Part shown: positions 11,523 through 22,115 of the stretch, one piece after another
Position numbering within the stretch: position 1 is the stretch's first letter
Layout of the letters: every line of letters begins with the position of its first letter
Assembly (NCBI RefSeq): GCF_032854445.1
Contig: NC_088305.1
Location: forward strand, 2,797,001 to 2,861,000
From: Liolophura sinensis
Lineage: Eukaryota; Mollusca; Polyplacophora; Chitonida; Chitonidae
Reading direction: 5' to 3'
DNA: 64,000 nucleotides
The notes under the pieces: model-generated
The model's database searches: none
Told to the model about the DNA's origin: nothing
What the model saw: the letters and a program-made list of their open reading frames with translations, nothing else
Position numbers and translations under genes: made by a program

Positions 11523-12688
11523 GGATTCCACCGCTCGTTTAATGGGTAAATAAATATGCCATGAAGAATGAACTTGCAATTATATTATATGCAAATCCAA
11601 TGTACAGTGTCACCTCTAGGCACACACAACCGCACTTTAGTCGTCTGTGTAGTGTTGATTCACAATAGCCTGTCAGCTAAGACGGTTGCCGAGCAATTAG
11701 CAATGTTTTTAAGAGTGTCGGTTGATAAAAATATGTGTTTGCTCTAGGTTGAATTGTGTCAAGAATTGGCACGTAGAACAGAGACAGGATTTTTTTATTT
11801 GGCTTGTCGAGCCCATCGGAAGACAAATACTTTACATCACGCTTCAGAAATTGGCACGGTTGTAAAAATTCGCTTTTGAAATGATGCAACTGTTGCCCGA
11901 TGGCGTCAGCAAATAGCGTTAGGCACCCTTACAACGGTTTCCGGATAGCATTAGAGAGGAGCACATAGCAACGCTGTTCAATGCCAATCTCGACCGCGTT
12001 CTCTCATCGAATTAGCCATTCTTCTTTGCTGAGGGTCTTCTTCAAGTTAACTTTTTTTTGACATACGCTAGGCCAAATTGATCAGAGATTAGCAAAATGA
12101 CTTGGGTTTGCTCTCACCTTATTGAATCAGTGTATCGGTTTTCACAAATGTCTGCTCCGCAGCGGGGTTTGGCGGTCTGTCAACATTTACTCAATGTTCT
12201 GAAGCTTCACAGTCACAGTGTTAACAGAGGAAGTGTTTTTAATCTGGGTGAATTTTTTCCTTTTCTTTTAGTGGTACTCAGTATTGAAATCAACGCACCC
12301 CCACGATCCATTTTGCTGAAGAACTCTTATATTATGTTATAGGTATTCATATAAAGAACATAGTTCATAATACCTGAAACAAATGCAAAAAGTAAGAGGG
12401 AAACTTGAAAAAAAGAGTAGGAAATTGATATGATTATTTATCACTATAGGTTCTACCATTTCCGTCTTTTTCTTTACAAAACGAAACGTGTAGGCGTCAG
12501 GTTAGTGGCAGAAGCTGCTTGTGACCTGATGTCATCAATGGTTGGGCTTCTGGTGCCCGCTTTACCAAGTACTGGCCACTTGCGTCTAACGTAGAATTTC
12601 ACCATGTACTGACGAGGTACCATACTACATATACGTCCCCATTTGCTTATTTTATCATTACCGCACTGACATTCTCATTGTGTAACTC
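11523..12688. other. Unassigned non-coding sequence
   Basis: No gene or known repeat was seen. Short open frames at 11677-11889 (minus) and 12097-12342 (plus) resemble nothing I recognise and are at the length expected by chance. Confidence 0.5.
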
Positions 12689-13029
12689 ACCGCTTCGGTG
12701 GCCTAATGGTTAGACCATCCACATCGAAGTCGGGAGACCTCGGGTTCAAGGTCCAGGTCGGGTCATACCAAAGGTTTTGAAATTGGTGCTTGTTGCTGCA
12801 CTCAGGGCTGAGAGGTTGGAACATGACTAGTTGCCTTGGTGTAAGTATAATGTGACTGAGTGGGGTGTCATATCTGGTGTCTTTGGCATGATACTTCAGT
12901 GGCGGCAGCACTATGCCTGTCTGAACACGCCCTGCCACAAGCAGGCACAATACATGTGCACACACATAATGACTCCCCGTTGTCACATGATTGAAAAATT
13001 GTTAAGTATGACGTTAAACCCCAAGCATA
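12689..13029 (+). mobile_element. S2 SINE, full length
   Basis: The head is clearly tRNA-like: A box tggcctaatggttagacc and B box gggttcaaggtcc, about 40 bp apart. The body contains accaaaggttttgaaattgg and gatacttcagtggcgg. The 3' end reads atgattgaaaaattgttaag and gacgttaaaccccaagc. At about 340 bp it is the best S2 reference in the window. The other S2 copies at 18016 and 57045 are its reverse complement. Confidence 0.9.
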
Positions 13030-13261
13030 CGTACATGAATTATCAGGCTTTGCAACAAGTTGCACAAATTAGCCCGTATGTTTCTGCACAATAGTCCCTT
13101 CTCGTGGCATACGCTTGTTTGCTGTAATAAGCTTATATTTCAGTTCGCAAACATGTTCTGAAACACTGTATTAATTGGCACGTAAAGTAGTATCGGTCAC
13201 TTTGTTGATGAATTCATGATAATATACATTCTACCCAATGACTATTCAAGAAATGAAGAGC

Positions 13262-13490
13262 AACCGATGAAATACGGCCTCTTATCAATTTACCTGTCAG
13301 GATTGTTTTCTAACTATTCATGTAAATGCCTCTGAAAGAAGCTATTCATGTAAATGCATAAATAGTAGCAAATTACACGCCCCATATTACCGTTGCTTAC
13401 AGTGATGTTACTTGTTACACACTAGACGCAACTGGTCTAGAATATCTCAAAATGCTGTGCTGTTATCGTATTTAACATACCACATTGGAA
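13262..13490 (-). mobile_element. Family A dispersed repeat
   Basis: Inverted landmarks: gatgaaatacggcctcttat, ctattcatgtaaatgc (present twice, a local duplication of about 35 bp), agtagcaaattacacgcccc and actggtctagaatatctc. The right-hand cgctgctctgg region is missing. Confidence 0.75.
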
Positions 13491-13759
13491 CAATGCAAAG
13501 AGATTCGCTGCCAGAGTGCTCAAAAATTGCCACACGTGGTTCTCAAACGAGGTAATGGGCAAGTTCGAATCCAGCACTCTGTTTAGACTGCAATTTTACC
13601 TTTATAGCTTTGGCAATGACGGAAAGAATGTTTATTTTCCCACTTGTCATATTTCTGACACCGATGCACCTGGCCATCTTTCACACCCATGACAATGCGG
13701 GGTTTCCTACATCAGTTTTAGGCCATATTCGTTGTGCTGAATTAGATCGTTCCGTTGTG

Positions 13760-13800
13760 CAGCTGCAATCAAGGCGCAACAGAGATACATATTTGGATTA
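13760..13800 (+). mobile_element. Family B fragment
   Basis: Only the left-end word survives (cagctgcaatcaaggcgcaa, then cagagatacat). A B-box-like word (agttcgaatcc) lies upstream near 13563 but no full tRNA structure is seen. Confidence 0.45.
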
Positions 13801-14949
13801 TCGACAACTTATAAACTAGCATGGTATAAAAGTTGGACACTGATTTCATTTATTTAGAACATCTCTTGTGTCTTTCCATTTTGAAAAATGACTGGTGTAC
13901 AAATGTCTGTTTTGACGCCTTAATTACATCCCATCGAATTTCAAAAATGTTCTATTTACAATGTGTGTATGAACAGCATACCCATGAGGTAACAATTTTC
14001 AAATCAAGAATTCGTGGAGGAAAAGTAAACGGTTTAAAAGTGAAGCTACCTTCAATAAACATTTTACCAAATGGATAGCCATTTTTTTGCTAGTTCTGAA
14101 ATTTTCAGCTTGTGTTTATTGGAAATGAACTAAGTGAGTTACAGTTTATCTTCAATAAATGTAAACAATTTCGCAGAAAACCTTGACCAGTCTCAGATTT
14201 AAAGTCAAGACACATCGTATGAAGCAACACGACCTTTGTTGTCACCAAATTGGCATTATGCCAAACCGGATGTTCCCTAATGTCGTCGGAACAGACGCTT
14301 GTCTGTAGCTGTCACTGCTCGGGACGGAATTGCAGACCACGACATCCTGGACCGCCTTGAAATTAGCTGGTTGTCGGTCCAGTTTGTGTATTGCACCTGT
14401 CAGTTTGACTTTACCAGACGATTTAGAAGAACGGATGATGTCTGTTTACTTGATTCTAGTATTTAAGACATAGCTACTTCATCTTGAACGAAACTAAAAG
14501 GAATCTTTTAAATGTCACAGACCGATCTGTTTAGTGGTCTATAGCGTAATATTCGGGTAGACGGAGCGCGGTAAATTCTTTATCTCTATAAGAAGGGCTC
14601 CAGGTCTCGCGGACGGACGTTTAATTCATTTCCCATTGAATTTCCAATTTACATTCGTTTCTGACCATGGTTCCGTCTTTAATACGGCATCCTAATATAA
14701 ATCAGCTTTCCGCAGAATACCAAGGGCAATTTGTGTCACGAGCAGGACATTTTCTCGCGGCGATTTCACCCCCGGGTAATCGATTTGTAGGAAACCGAAG
14801 ACTTACATGGACATTTATTCAATAGGCCTTGTCTTCAAATCAATATGATTTTGACCTGTAACAGACGAAAATCTGTGAAGGGTCGAGAAAATTGTTCTGA
14901 ACTGGATTGGTTTATTTTGCTCAAAGCTGGCTACAGTTTGTATACTGTA
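13801..14949. other. Unassigned non-coding sequence
   Basis: No gene or repeat family was recognised. The section at 14540-14790 is somewhat richer in GC than its surroundings but offers no convincing exon. Confidence 0.5.
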
Positions 14950-15112
14950 ACTGGTTCAGCGGCGGCCTTAAGTCATGGGGTTTGCCTGGTACCTGGTGAG
15001 GGACAGTGGTTTAATGCTCGAGTTTCTGCCATTCATAATTCTGACCACCGCCAAATAAGTGAAAAATTACGGCGTTAAAGAACAAAAATATTCACAAATA
15101 AATACATTATGG
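14950..15112 (+). mobile_element. SINE 3' fragment related to S1/S1b
   Basis: The 3' domain is recognisable: gaccaccgccaaataagtg, aaaaattacggcgttaaag and an (aaat)-rich end near 15100. The body (ggtgagggacagtggtttaa) matches S1b better than S1. No tRNA-like head is evident. Confidence 0.65.
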
Positions 15113-15365
15113 ATAAATGTGAACTTATAAAAAACATTAATTAAATAAGTAAATAAATTTGGAAAATATTCAGTTGCTAGACGCGATTTTAATATTGAGT
15201 TAGTCGTGTCGTACACCTTCAAGCAAATAATACTGGTCTTCCAATGGAACTCTGCATAAGTACATGTACTTGCTGGAGAACCATCCTGCTGTGCTATGAG
15301 TTGCTGTGAGAAGACACTAAAATAATAGACACTGAAAACAAAGCTTAAAAAGTACGTTTTTAACC

Positions 15366-15770
15366 TAGTTCTGCATAAGCCATTGTCCTAAGTTGTTTCT
15401 TTATAGCATTAGCATGCACAATCAGGATAAAACCCTGCAGGAGGCAAACTGGAAGCCTCCGTGGCTGAGGGGGTTAGCAAGACAGCACGGTGTAATCCAG
15501 GAGCCTCTTATCAATGGGTTCAAATCCAGCTTATACTGGCTCCCTCTCCGGCCGTACATGAATAGGTCATCCAGCAACCTGCGGATGGTTTTGTGTTTTC
15601 TACGTATCGTCGTATTCTTGAGTACGGCCTAAAACAGCAATCAAAATAAATAAGTAAATGTGTGAGATAAACTGACAAGAGCGCAGATTACACTCAGATG
15701 GGTGAGACCATGTGCCTACTGGCATGTTGTCTCTGCCCTGGTTTTACTCTCCGTGCTACAGTCTTTGGTA
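15366..15770 (+). mobile_element. Family A copy split by an S1 SINE
   Basis: The left half (ttctgcataagccattgtcc, gataaaaccctgcaggagg) ends at about 15454. The right half resumes at 15661 (tgagataaactgacaagag, gccctggttttactc). The S1 SINE between them interrupts the family A consensus exactly at its aggtaaattgacaag word, so A was present before S1. Confidence 0.85.
15455..15659 (+). mobile_element. S1 SINE nested in family A
   Basis: The tRNA-like head gcctccgtggctgaggggg starts the insert. B box gggttcaaatcc, then caacctgcggatgg, a roughly 50 bp internal deletion before gtcgtattcttgagtacgg, and a (aaat/aagt) tail. The flanks gaggcaaactgg (15441-15452) and gagataaactga (15664-15675) form an imperfect target-site duplication, 9 of 12 matching. 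Confidence 0.9.
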
Positions 15771-15809
15771 TTAAATGGGGTTAAAACTGATCTAACAAAG
15801 CCAACGCTT

Positions 15810-16062
15810 TAGAGTGCATGTACGTGTTATGTGCCTCCTTGTTGGAGGACGGATTTCCACCGCTCTTTTATCCAGTGCTGCTTCACAGAGACGACTTACC
15901 GAAGGCAAGTAAGTCGCCTCGTCCGAGCCATTATACTGATACGGGTCAACCAGTCGTTGCACTATCATCTTAGTGCTAAACGCCAAGCGGGGAAGTTACA
16001 ACTTCCCCTTTTAAGGTCTTAGGTGTGACTCGACCCAGGATTGACCCTGGATCTAGCTAGGT
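15810..16062 (-). mobile_element. S3 SINE (S2-tailed group), tail lost
   Basis: Inverse of the copy at 24252. Words include gtgcctccttgttggaggac, cagagacgacttaccgaagg, atactgatacgggtcaacca and, at the right, ggattgaccctggatcta. The (actc)n tail and the gttaaaccccaagc word are missing at the left end. Two open frames inside it are repeat-derived and not genes. Confidence 0.85.
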
Positions 16063-16357
16063 GGAAAGGGGCATTATAAGTATGACGTACGTGTGGTTTT
16101 AATATCACCGCTGTGCTACAATAAAAGCGTGTCTCAGATACCCAAACTACTTTTCGTCCTTAAATTCAGAGCGTGCTATTTTGTCAGGTACAAATGTGGC
16201 CCTGATCAATGTTTTCATGTAAACATGGTGTCGTGGACTACGTACTGGAGTTCATGCTTAACTTATTACACATGTGAATGTGTGTTTCTCTGACATGATT
16301 GAAAACTTCTACATCCAGGTAACTGTTTTCAACTTCCGTTATATAATTGTCTTATAC
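16063..16357. other. Unassigned spacer
   Basis: No gene or repeat family was recognised before the pentamer array. Confidence 0.5.
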
Positions 16358-17485
16358 CAAACCAAACCATACCCAACGGAATAGTACCGAACCGAACCAT
16401 ACCCAACCGAACACTACCGAACCAAATCATACCCAACCGAATAGTACCGAACTAAACTATACCCAACCAAACAGTACCAAACCCAACCATACCCAACCGA
16501 ACCGAACCGAACCGAACCATACCCAACCGAACAGTAACAAACCGAACCGAACCATACCCAACCGAACAGTACCGAACCGAACCATACCCACCCAAACCGA
16601 ACCGAATCATACCCAACCGAACAGTACCAAACCGAAGCACAACCATACCCAACCGAACAGTACCGAACCAAACCATACCCAACCGAACAGTACCGAACCG
16701 AACTATACCCAACCGAACAGTACCAAACCATACCCAACCGAACAGTACCGAGCCGAACTATACCCAACCGAACAGTGCCAAACCATACCCAACCGAACCG
16801 AACCGAACCGAACCATACCCAACCAAACAGTACCAAACCCAACCATACCCAACCGAACCGAACCGAACCGAACCATACCCAACCGAACAGTACCGAACCA
16901 AACCATACCCAACCGAACAGTACCGAACCAAACCATATCCAACCGAACAGTACCGAACCGAACCATACCCAACCAAACCGAACCGAATCATACCCAACCG
17001 AACAGTACCAAACCGAAGCACAACCATACCCAACCGAACAGTACCGAACCAAACCATACCCAACCGAACCGAACCGAACTATACCCAACCGAACAGTACC
17101 AAACCATTCCCAACCGAACAGTACCGAGCCGAACTATACCCAACCCAACAGTGCCAAACCATACCCAACCGAACCGAACCGAACCGAACCGAACCATACC
17201 CAACCAAACAGTACCAAACCCAACCATATCCAACCGAACCGAACCGAACCGAACCATACCCCACCAAAGAGTACCAAACCGAACCATACCCAACCGAACA
17301 GTACCGAACCGAACCATACCCAACCCAACACTACCGAACCGAGCTATACCCAACCCAACACTACCGAACCGAACCATACCCCACCAAACAGTACCGAACC
17401 GAACCGAACCATACCCAACCGAACAGTAACAAACCGAACCGAACCATACCCAACCGAACACTACCGAACCGAACCGAATCGAGTC
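16358..17485. repeat. Pentamer-based tandem array with about 380 bp higher-order repeat
   Basis: About 1.1 kb built from 5 bp words (aaccg, aacca, aacag-type), arranged into 25 and 30 bp phrases such as accgaaccatacccaaccga. A rare phrase, ccgaagcacaacc, recurs 381 bp apart (16632 and 17013), and agccgaactatacccaac recurs 376 bp apart (16751 and 17127), showing a roughly 380 bp duplicated block. Repeat words lack stop codons in most frames, which creates long open frames on both strands (up to 360 codons, Thr/Pro/Asn-rich on plus). These show no other sign of being genes. Confidence 0.95.
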
Positions 17486-17643
17486 GCTTGATTCACTCGA
17501 CCATGTGATTTAAATTTAAATTTATCGTCGTATATATTCTTAACATCTTGATAATCAACGTGAAGTGGGTACAGTTTAAAGTGAATATCTGTTTTATTCG
17601 AATAAGAATTGCATAAGGGTGTGAACTTCATATCGTAACGATG

Positions 17644-17907
17644 TATTTATTTATTTAATTGATTGCTGTTTACGCCCTACTCATGAATATTTCACTTTCA
17701 CGGCAGCCAGCATTATGGTGGGAGGAAACCGGGCAGAGCCCGGAGAATACCCACGGCCATCCGCAGGTTGCTGGAGGGCTTTCCCGCGTACATCCGGAGG
17801 CGAAGCCAGCATGAGCTGGACTTGAACTCACACGGACCGCATTGGCGAGAGATTCCTTGGTCATTGCGCCGCGGTAGCGTGCTAACATCTTGGCTAAGGA
17901 GGCCCCT
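17644..17907 (-). mobile_element. S1 SINE, full length
   Basis: The tail is at the left (atttatttatttaattgatt). The body has cattatggtgggaggaaacc and ccatccgcaggttgctgg, then the complementary B box (cttgaactcaca), with the head ending in aaggaggcccct at the right. Well preserved except for the A-box region. Confidence 0.92.
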
Positions 17908-18015
17908 CATAGCGAAACGAAACGTTGCCAAATAATGAACGTTGTTGGTGTTTTTATCCGTGAGTAATCAAGTAACCCTTGCACAAACCCTTAAAATAAA
18001 TAATGTAGTATGTAT

Positions 18016-18308
18016 TTGTTTGGGTTTTTTACGTCGTACGTAACAATTTTTCAGTCATATGACGACAAAGGGTCATTAGATGTGTGTACACATAGTGTGT
18101 CTTCTCGTGGCAGGGCTATCGCCACTGAAGTATCATTTCGAAGACACCAGACATGACGCCCAACCCAGTCACATTATGGTGATACTGGGCTAACCTGTAT
18201 TGTTTCCTTGCTCCAACCTTTCAAAGCTGAGATCCAAGCGAGGCAGCAACAAATACCATTTTTGAAGTCTTCGGTATGACCAGAAATGCGGTTTGGACCA
18301 GGTTCAAA
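18016..18308 (-). mobile_element. S2 SINE, 5' part reduced
   Basis: Begins with the inverted tail (gtttgggttttttacgtcg), then cagtcatatgacgacaaagg, gccactgaagtatcat, gacaccagacatgacg and gaagtcttcggtatgacc. It stops at the inverted B-box region; the A-box part of the head is not visible. Confidence 0.88.
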
Positions 18309-18469
18309 ATAAATAATGAAATAGCTCACAGTTCCTGTTCACAGTTCACCCTTTCAATTATTAACTTCAATCAACCGCGTCCCCATGAATAAGAAAGAAA
18401 TATAATCGTTGGAACCCCACAGTCCTTACATTCTGCCTGTTTCTAAAGGCTGAGTGCGTGAGCAATTGT

Positions 18470-18764
18470 TACTAGGCGGTTAGGGGGCCTCCGTGGCTCA
18501 GTTGGTTAGCGCGCTAGCGCAGCGTAGGGACCTAGAAGCCTCTCACCAATGCGGTCGCTGTGAGTTCAAGTCCAGCTCATGCTGGCTTCTTCTTCGGCTG
18601 TACTTGGGAAGGTTTGCCAGCAACCTGCGGATGGCCGTGGGTTTCCCCCGGGCGATTCCCAGTTTCCACCCACCATATTTCTGGCCGCCTTCGTATAAGT
18701 GAAATATTCTTGAGTAGGGCGTAAAACACCAATCAAATAAATAAATAAAATACTATACGGTTAA
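18470..18764 (+). mobile_element. S1 SINE, full length, with target-site duplication
   Basis: The element is 18483-18750. It has an intact-looking head ggggcctccgtggctcagtt, B box gagttcaagtccagc, caacctgcggatggccgtgg, gtataagtgaaatattcttg and an (aaat)3 tail. The flanking 14-mers tactaggcggttag (18470-18483) and tactatacggttaa (18751-18764) match at 11 positions, consistent with L1-type target-primed insertion. This is the cleanest full-length S1 in the window. Confidence 0.95.
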
Positions 18765-19079
18765 GGTATTACACAATACTTCATACACGGGCGCTAGGCA
18801 CGGAGAAGTTGTTTGGTCAAGAGTTGAGCTCGTCAGTAAGCCGAGAACAAGGCGCTAAACTATCTTCTATGTCGATACGGCTGCTGTGGCCCTGGCGAAC
18901 CAAGCCAGGGGACCAACCCGTGTGTGTCGCAATAGATGCTAGTGTGATCCCTTAAATTGGCTTAGTTATGAGTCCGTCAAAACAGCGTTCCTTACAGGCC
19001 CTTCGAACACATCAACCATAGCCTTGTTAAATGAGACAACATCAACGTGGATATAGGAATACAGTTCAGACGTACAGCA
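18765..19079. other. Unassigned spacer
   Basis: No gene or repeat was recognised. Confidence 0.5.
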
Positions 19080-19310
19080 TAGTGTGAAAAAACAGAGCAG
19101 CGACGACTGTCTTATAACTAGCAAAATGGTCACACGTAACTGGTGAAATACGTACGGTCTCTTGTCAGCTTGCCTCAATAAGGGTTTTATTTATTTATTT
19201 ATTCATTCAGTCATTTATTTATTTGATTGGTGTTTTACCAGTAAGGGTCTTATTCTAAGTGTTCATGTAAATGCATAAATAGCAGCAAATTACACGCCCC
19301 TAGCACCTCT
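19080..19310 (-). mobile_element. Family A copy split by an S1 tail fragment
   Basis: Inverted A landmarks: agcagcgacgactgtc, atggtcacacgtaactgg, ctcttgtcagcttgcctc, then after the insert gtgttcatgtaaatgcataa, agcagcaaattacacgcc. The insert lies inside the A word for agggtttta. Confidence 0.88.
19189..19239 (-). mobile_element. 5'-truncated S1 SINE tail nested in family A
   Basis: Only the last 50 bp or so of S1 is present (tttatttatttgattgg, tgttttacc) plus an expanded (ttta)n tail. It is flanked by aataagggtttta (19177-19189) and agtaagggtctta (19240-19252), 11 of 13 identical. Severe 5' truncation with a duplication is typical of LINE-driven insertion. Confidence 0.85.
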
Positions 19311-19491
19311 GGGTGTTTGTTGACGTTCGTGGGTTTGAAGTGATTGGGTGGTTGTTGAGGACGATGGGTTGACGCGATTGGGTGGCTTTTGATGTTGATT
19401 GACTCAACCTGATGAGGCTTGGCGGGTTGACGCGACAAGACGAGGGTTGACGTTGATGGGTTAACGCGACTAGACGATGGTCGACGTTGGT
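19305..19491. repeat. Degenerate 34 bp minisatellite
   Basis: Two clear 34 bp units start at 19424 (gggttgacgcgacaagacg) and 19458 (gggttaacgcgactagacg). Decayed units with ggttgacgcgattggg lie upstream. G-rich on the plus strand. Confidence 0.7.
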
Positions 19492-19869
19492 ACAAAACAA
19501 CCAAGTATTTGATGACGATCGCTTTCACGATAGATACCATGGAAAATATGTGAACGATACAAAACGTTCACACTAAATACTTGTCGCAAGGCTATTTGTA
19601 CACGTAATGATTTCTTGAATCTAAAAAAAATGATAAACACACCTACGGAAAGTAACATCTTGCTATTTGTAACATGCGACAAGTTCCATAGTATTAGATG
19701 AACAATGCCAAGGAAAGATCTCAACTCTGTAGATTTTATCAGACCAATGTAGTGTTTAAAAGCAAAATATAACTATAAATCTTATGCATCCTCTCAGATT
19801 AGACAGTATTAACCTGCTAAAGGAGTTGTCAGCATCCATACTTATGTGACGTAAACATGGCTCCTTTAT

Positions 19870-20225
19870 GAACACTAGCAATCAAAGCGCGACGGAGACA
19901 CTTATATTTTTACTTGACCTGTTAATAATCCACGGACTTTGAAATTTGATTTAGGTATCATGTTTAGAATACCGACTGTGTTGTCAGTATAAATGAAAAC
20001 TGATGACTGCTTCTCTCTTACATCCTAACAGATGTGTTGTCAGTATAAATGAAAACTGATGACTGCTTCTCTCTTACATCCTAACAGGTTTACTTGATAT
20101 TCATATATATTATTTCTTACATATATTCATTTGGGAATTGGTCTTTTAAGTTGTTTTGTAAATGGGCCTCTCTTTGGAAAACGGGTCCATACTCGACGGA
20201 TGGTATATGGGTGCTTGAGTCGTTT
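19870..20225 (+). mobile_element. Family B copy containing a 56 bp tandem duplication
   Basis: The left-end word caatcaaagcgcgacgg and the middle word aaaactgatgactgcttctc are conserved. A 56 bp segment starting tgtgttgtcagtataaatg is duplicated head to tail with essentially no differences (19977-20032, 20033-20088), so it is recent compared with the copy itself. Confidence 0.8.
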
Positions 20226-20704
20226 TGACTTTCCGATTTCAGGTCGAAAAATCCTGGTCGTTGGAAATTTGACAGCTAGCTCAAATATCAGAGCAGTTTA
20301 CCTTTAAAAAGTGATGAACACAATGTTGCTTGTGAATATTTTCCAAAAGACCACAAAATTAAAATTACTTTTCATGAAGGTCTGTTTCCTTAATAAAATA
20401 CATTTTCAGTTTTCCATTTCATATTATCTTTTTGAGAGGATATCAGTTTATTTTAATTCCATATTTATTTAAATTCGAATATCAAAGTTCATGCATATTT
20501 AAAGGAAAGCGGTTGACAAATCACCAAATAACCGTCGGCGAAAACTATGCTTCTCTCTAACTAGCCAACTATGATACCTTTTCGAGTTAGAACCTCTACT
20601 GATTTAATTTAGAAAAAATATTGGTTAAATTCAGGATGTATATTATTTTTGGCAAAACTTTACGTAAGCTGGTCTGCGTAAGATATGTTAATGACAAAGA
20701 TTCA
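20226..20704. other. Unassigned AT-rich sequence
   Basis: No gene or repeat family was recognised. Confidence 0.5.
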
Positions 20705-20912
20705 CTTATTTATTTATTCCATTGGTGTTTTACTCCGTACTCAAGAGTATTTCACTTATACGACGGCGGCCAACATTACGGCGGGAAGAAATCGGACAGA
20801 GCCCAAGAGAAACCCTCGATCATCCGCAGGCTGCTGGCAGAGAGGAAATCAGCATGAGTGGGACTTGAACTCCGCATTGACCGCACTGGCGAGAGGCTTC
20901 TAGGACATTGTG
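20705..20912 (-). mobile_element. S1 SINE, head truncated
   Basis: The tail (tatttatttattccattgg) is at the left, then acgacggcggccaacattac, catccgcaggctgctggc, the complementary B box (gacttgaactccg) and gcgagaggcttctagg. The A-box end is missing. Confidence 0.9.
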
Positions 20913-21218
20913 GGACGTTAATGACTCAGAGATAGAACATCTAGTGTGGTGATTTATAAATGACAGAAAGCTTTTGCAGTGAGGTGGAATGATTCACAGA
21001 TGGCTCTAGATAAAAAGGTTAAAGGTAAGGTTTTGAAAATTCGACATACAGCTCTTGTTTTTAATACCAGTAAGATTCTACACAAACGTTTAAATAGCTA
21101 AACACCTTTCACCATGTGCTAGTCTTCATAAAATACAGTTGTTGGCATTAAATGTCCAAATATGCTGAGAAATATTCGGGTAAATCTTACTGCAAGTGAA
21201 TTCAAAAGACTACATTAC
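20913..21218. other. Unassigned spacer
   Basis: No gene or repeat family was recognised before the 75 bp array. Confidence 0.5.
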
Positions 21219-22115
21219 TGCAGATTTAACGAGAGCAGTGTGGAGAGGGTAATAACTGTCAAACTGTCACACGTAATCGGTGAAATACATCAATGCAGAT
21301 TTAACCACAGCAGTGTGGAGAATGTAATAACTGTCAAACTGTCACACGTAATCGGTGAAATACATCAATGCAGATTTAACTACAGCAGTGTGAAGAGTGT
21401 GATAACTGACAAACGGTCACACGTAACCGGTGAAATACATCAATGCAAATTTAACTACAGCAGTGTGAAGAGTGTGATAACTGGCAAACGGTCACACGTA
21501 ACCGGTGAAATACATCAATGCAGATTTAACTACAGCAGTGTGAAGAGTGTGATAACTGGCAAACGGTCACACGTAACCGGTGAAATACATCAATGCAGAT
21601 TTAACTACAGCAGTGTGAAGAGTGTGATAACTGGCAAACGGTCACACATAATCGGTGAAATAAATCAATGCAGATTTAACTACAGCAGTGTGAAGAGTGT
21701 GATAACTGGCAAACGGTCACACGTAACCGGTGAAATACATCAATGCAGATTTAACTACAGCAGTGTGAAGAGTGTGATAACTGGCAAACGGTCACACATA
21801 ATCGGTGAAATACATCAATGCAGATTTAACTACAGCAGTGTGAAGAGTGTGATGACTGGCAAACGGTCACACATAATCGGTGAAATACATCAATGCAGAT
21901 TTAACTACAGCAGTGTGAAGAGTGTGATAACTGGCAAACGGTCACACATAATCGGTGAAATACATCAATGCAGATTTAACTACAGCAGTGTGAAGAGTGT
22001 GATAACTGGCAAACGGTCACACGTAACCGGTGAAATACATCAATGCAGATTTAACTACAGCAGTGTGAAGAGTGTGATAACTGGCAAACGGTCACACTTA
22101 ACCGGTGAAATGCCT
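21219..22115. repeat. 75 bp tandem array derived from family A (12 copies)
   Basis: Units run tgcagatttaactacagcag, tgtgaagagtgtgataac, tggcaaacggtcacacgt, aaccggtgaaatacatcaa, period exactly 75 bp. About 43 bp of each unit (gtgtgataac through gtgaaatac) is the reverse complement of family A's tttcaccggttacgtgtgac to gctatcacac segment. The first two units are the most diverged; inner units differ mainly by an acgtaaccgg / acataatcgg switch. Because 75 is 25 codons, the plus strand stays open for 332 codons (21162-22160). I treat that as a by-product of the period. Confidence 0.93.

Noticed and set aside
12691-12765. Functional tRNA gene
   Set aside because: A and B boxes are good, but the sequence continues into a SINE body and tail also found in other copies, so it is a SINE head.
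16347-17491. Thr/Pro/Asn-rich protein of up to 360 residues, and Gly/Val/Phe-rich proteins on the other strand
   Set aside because: They are direct translations of a pentamer array with no start context or non-repeat domain, and both strands are open at once.
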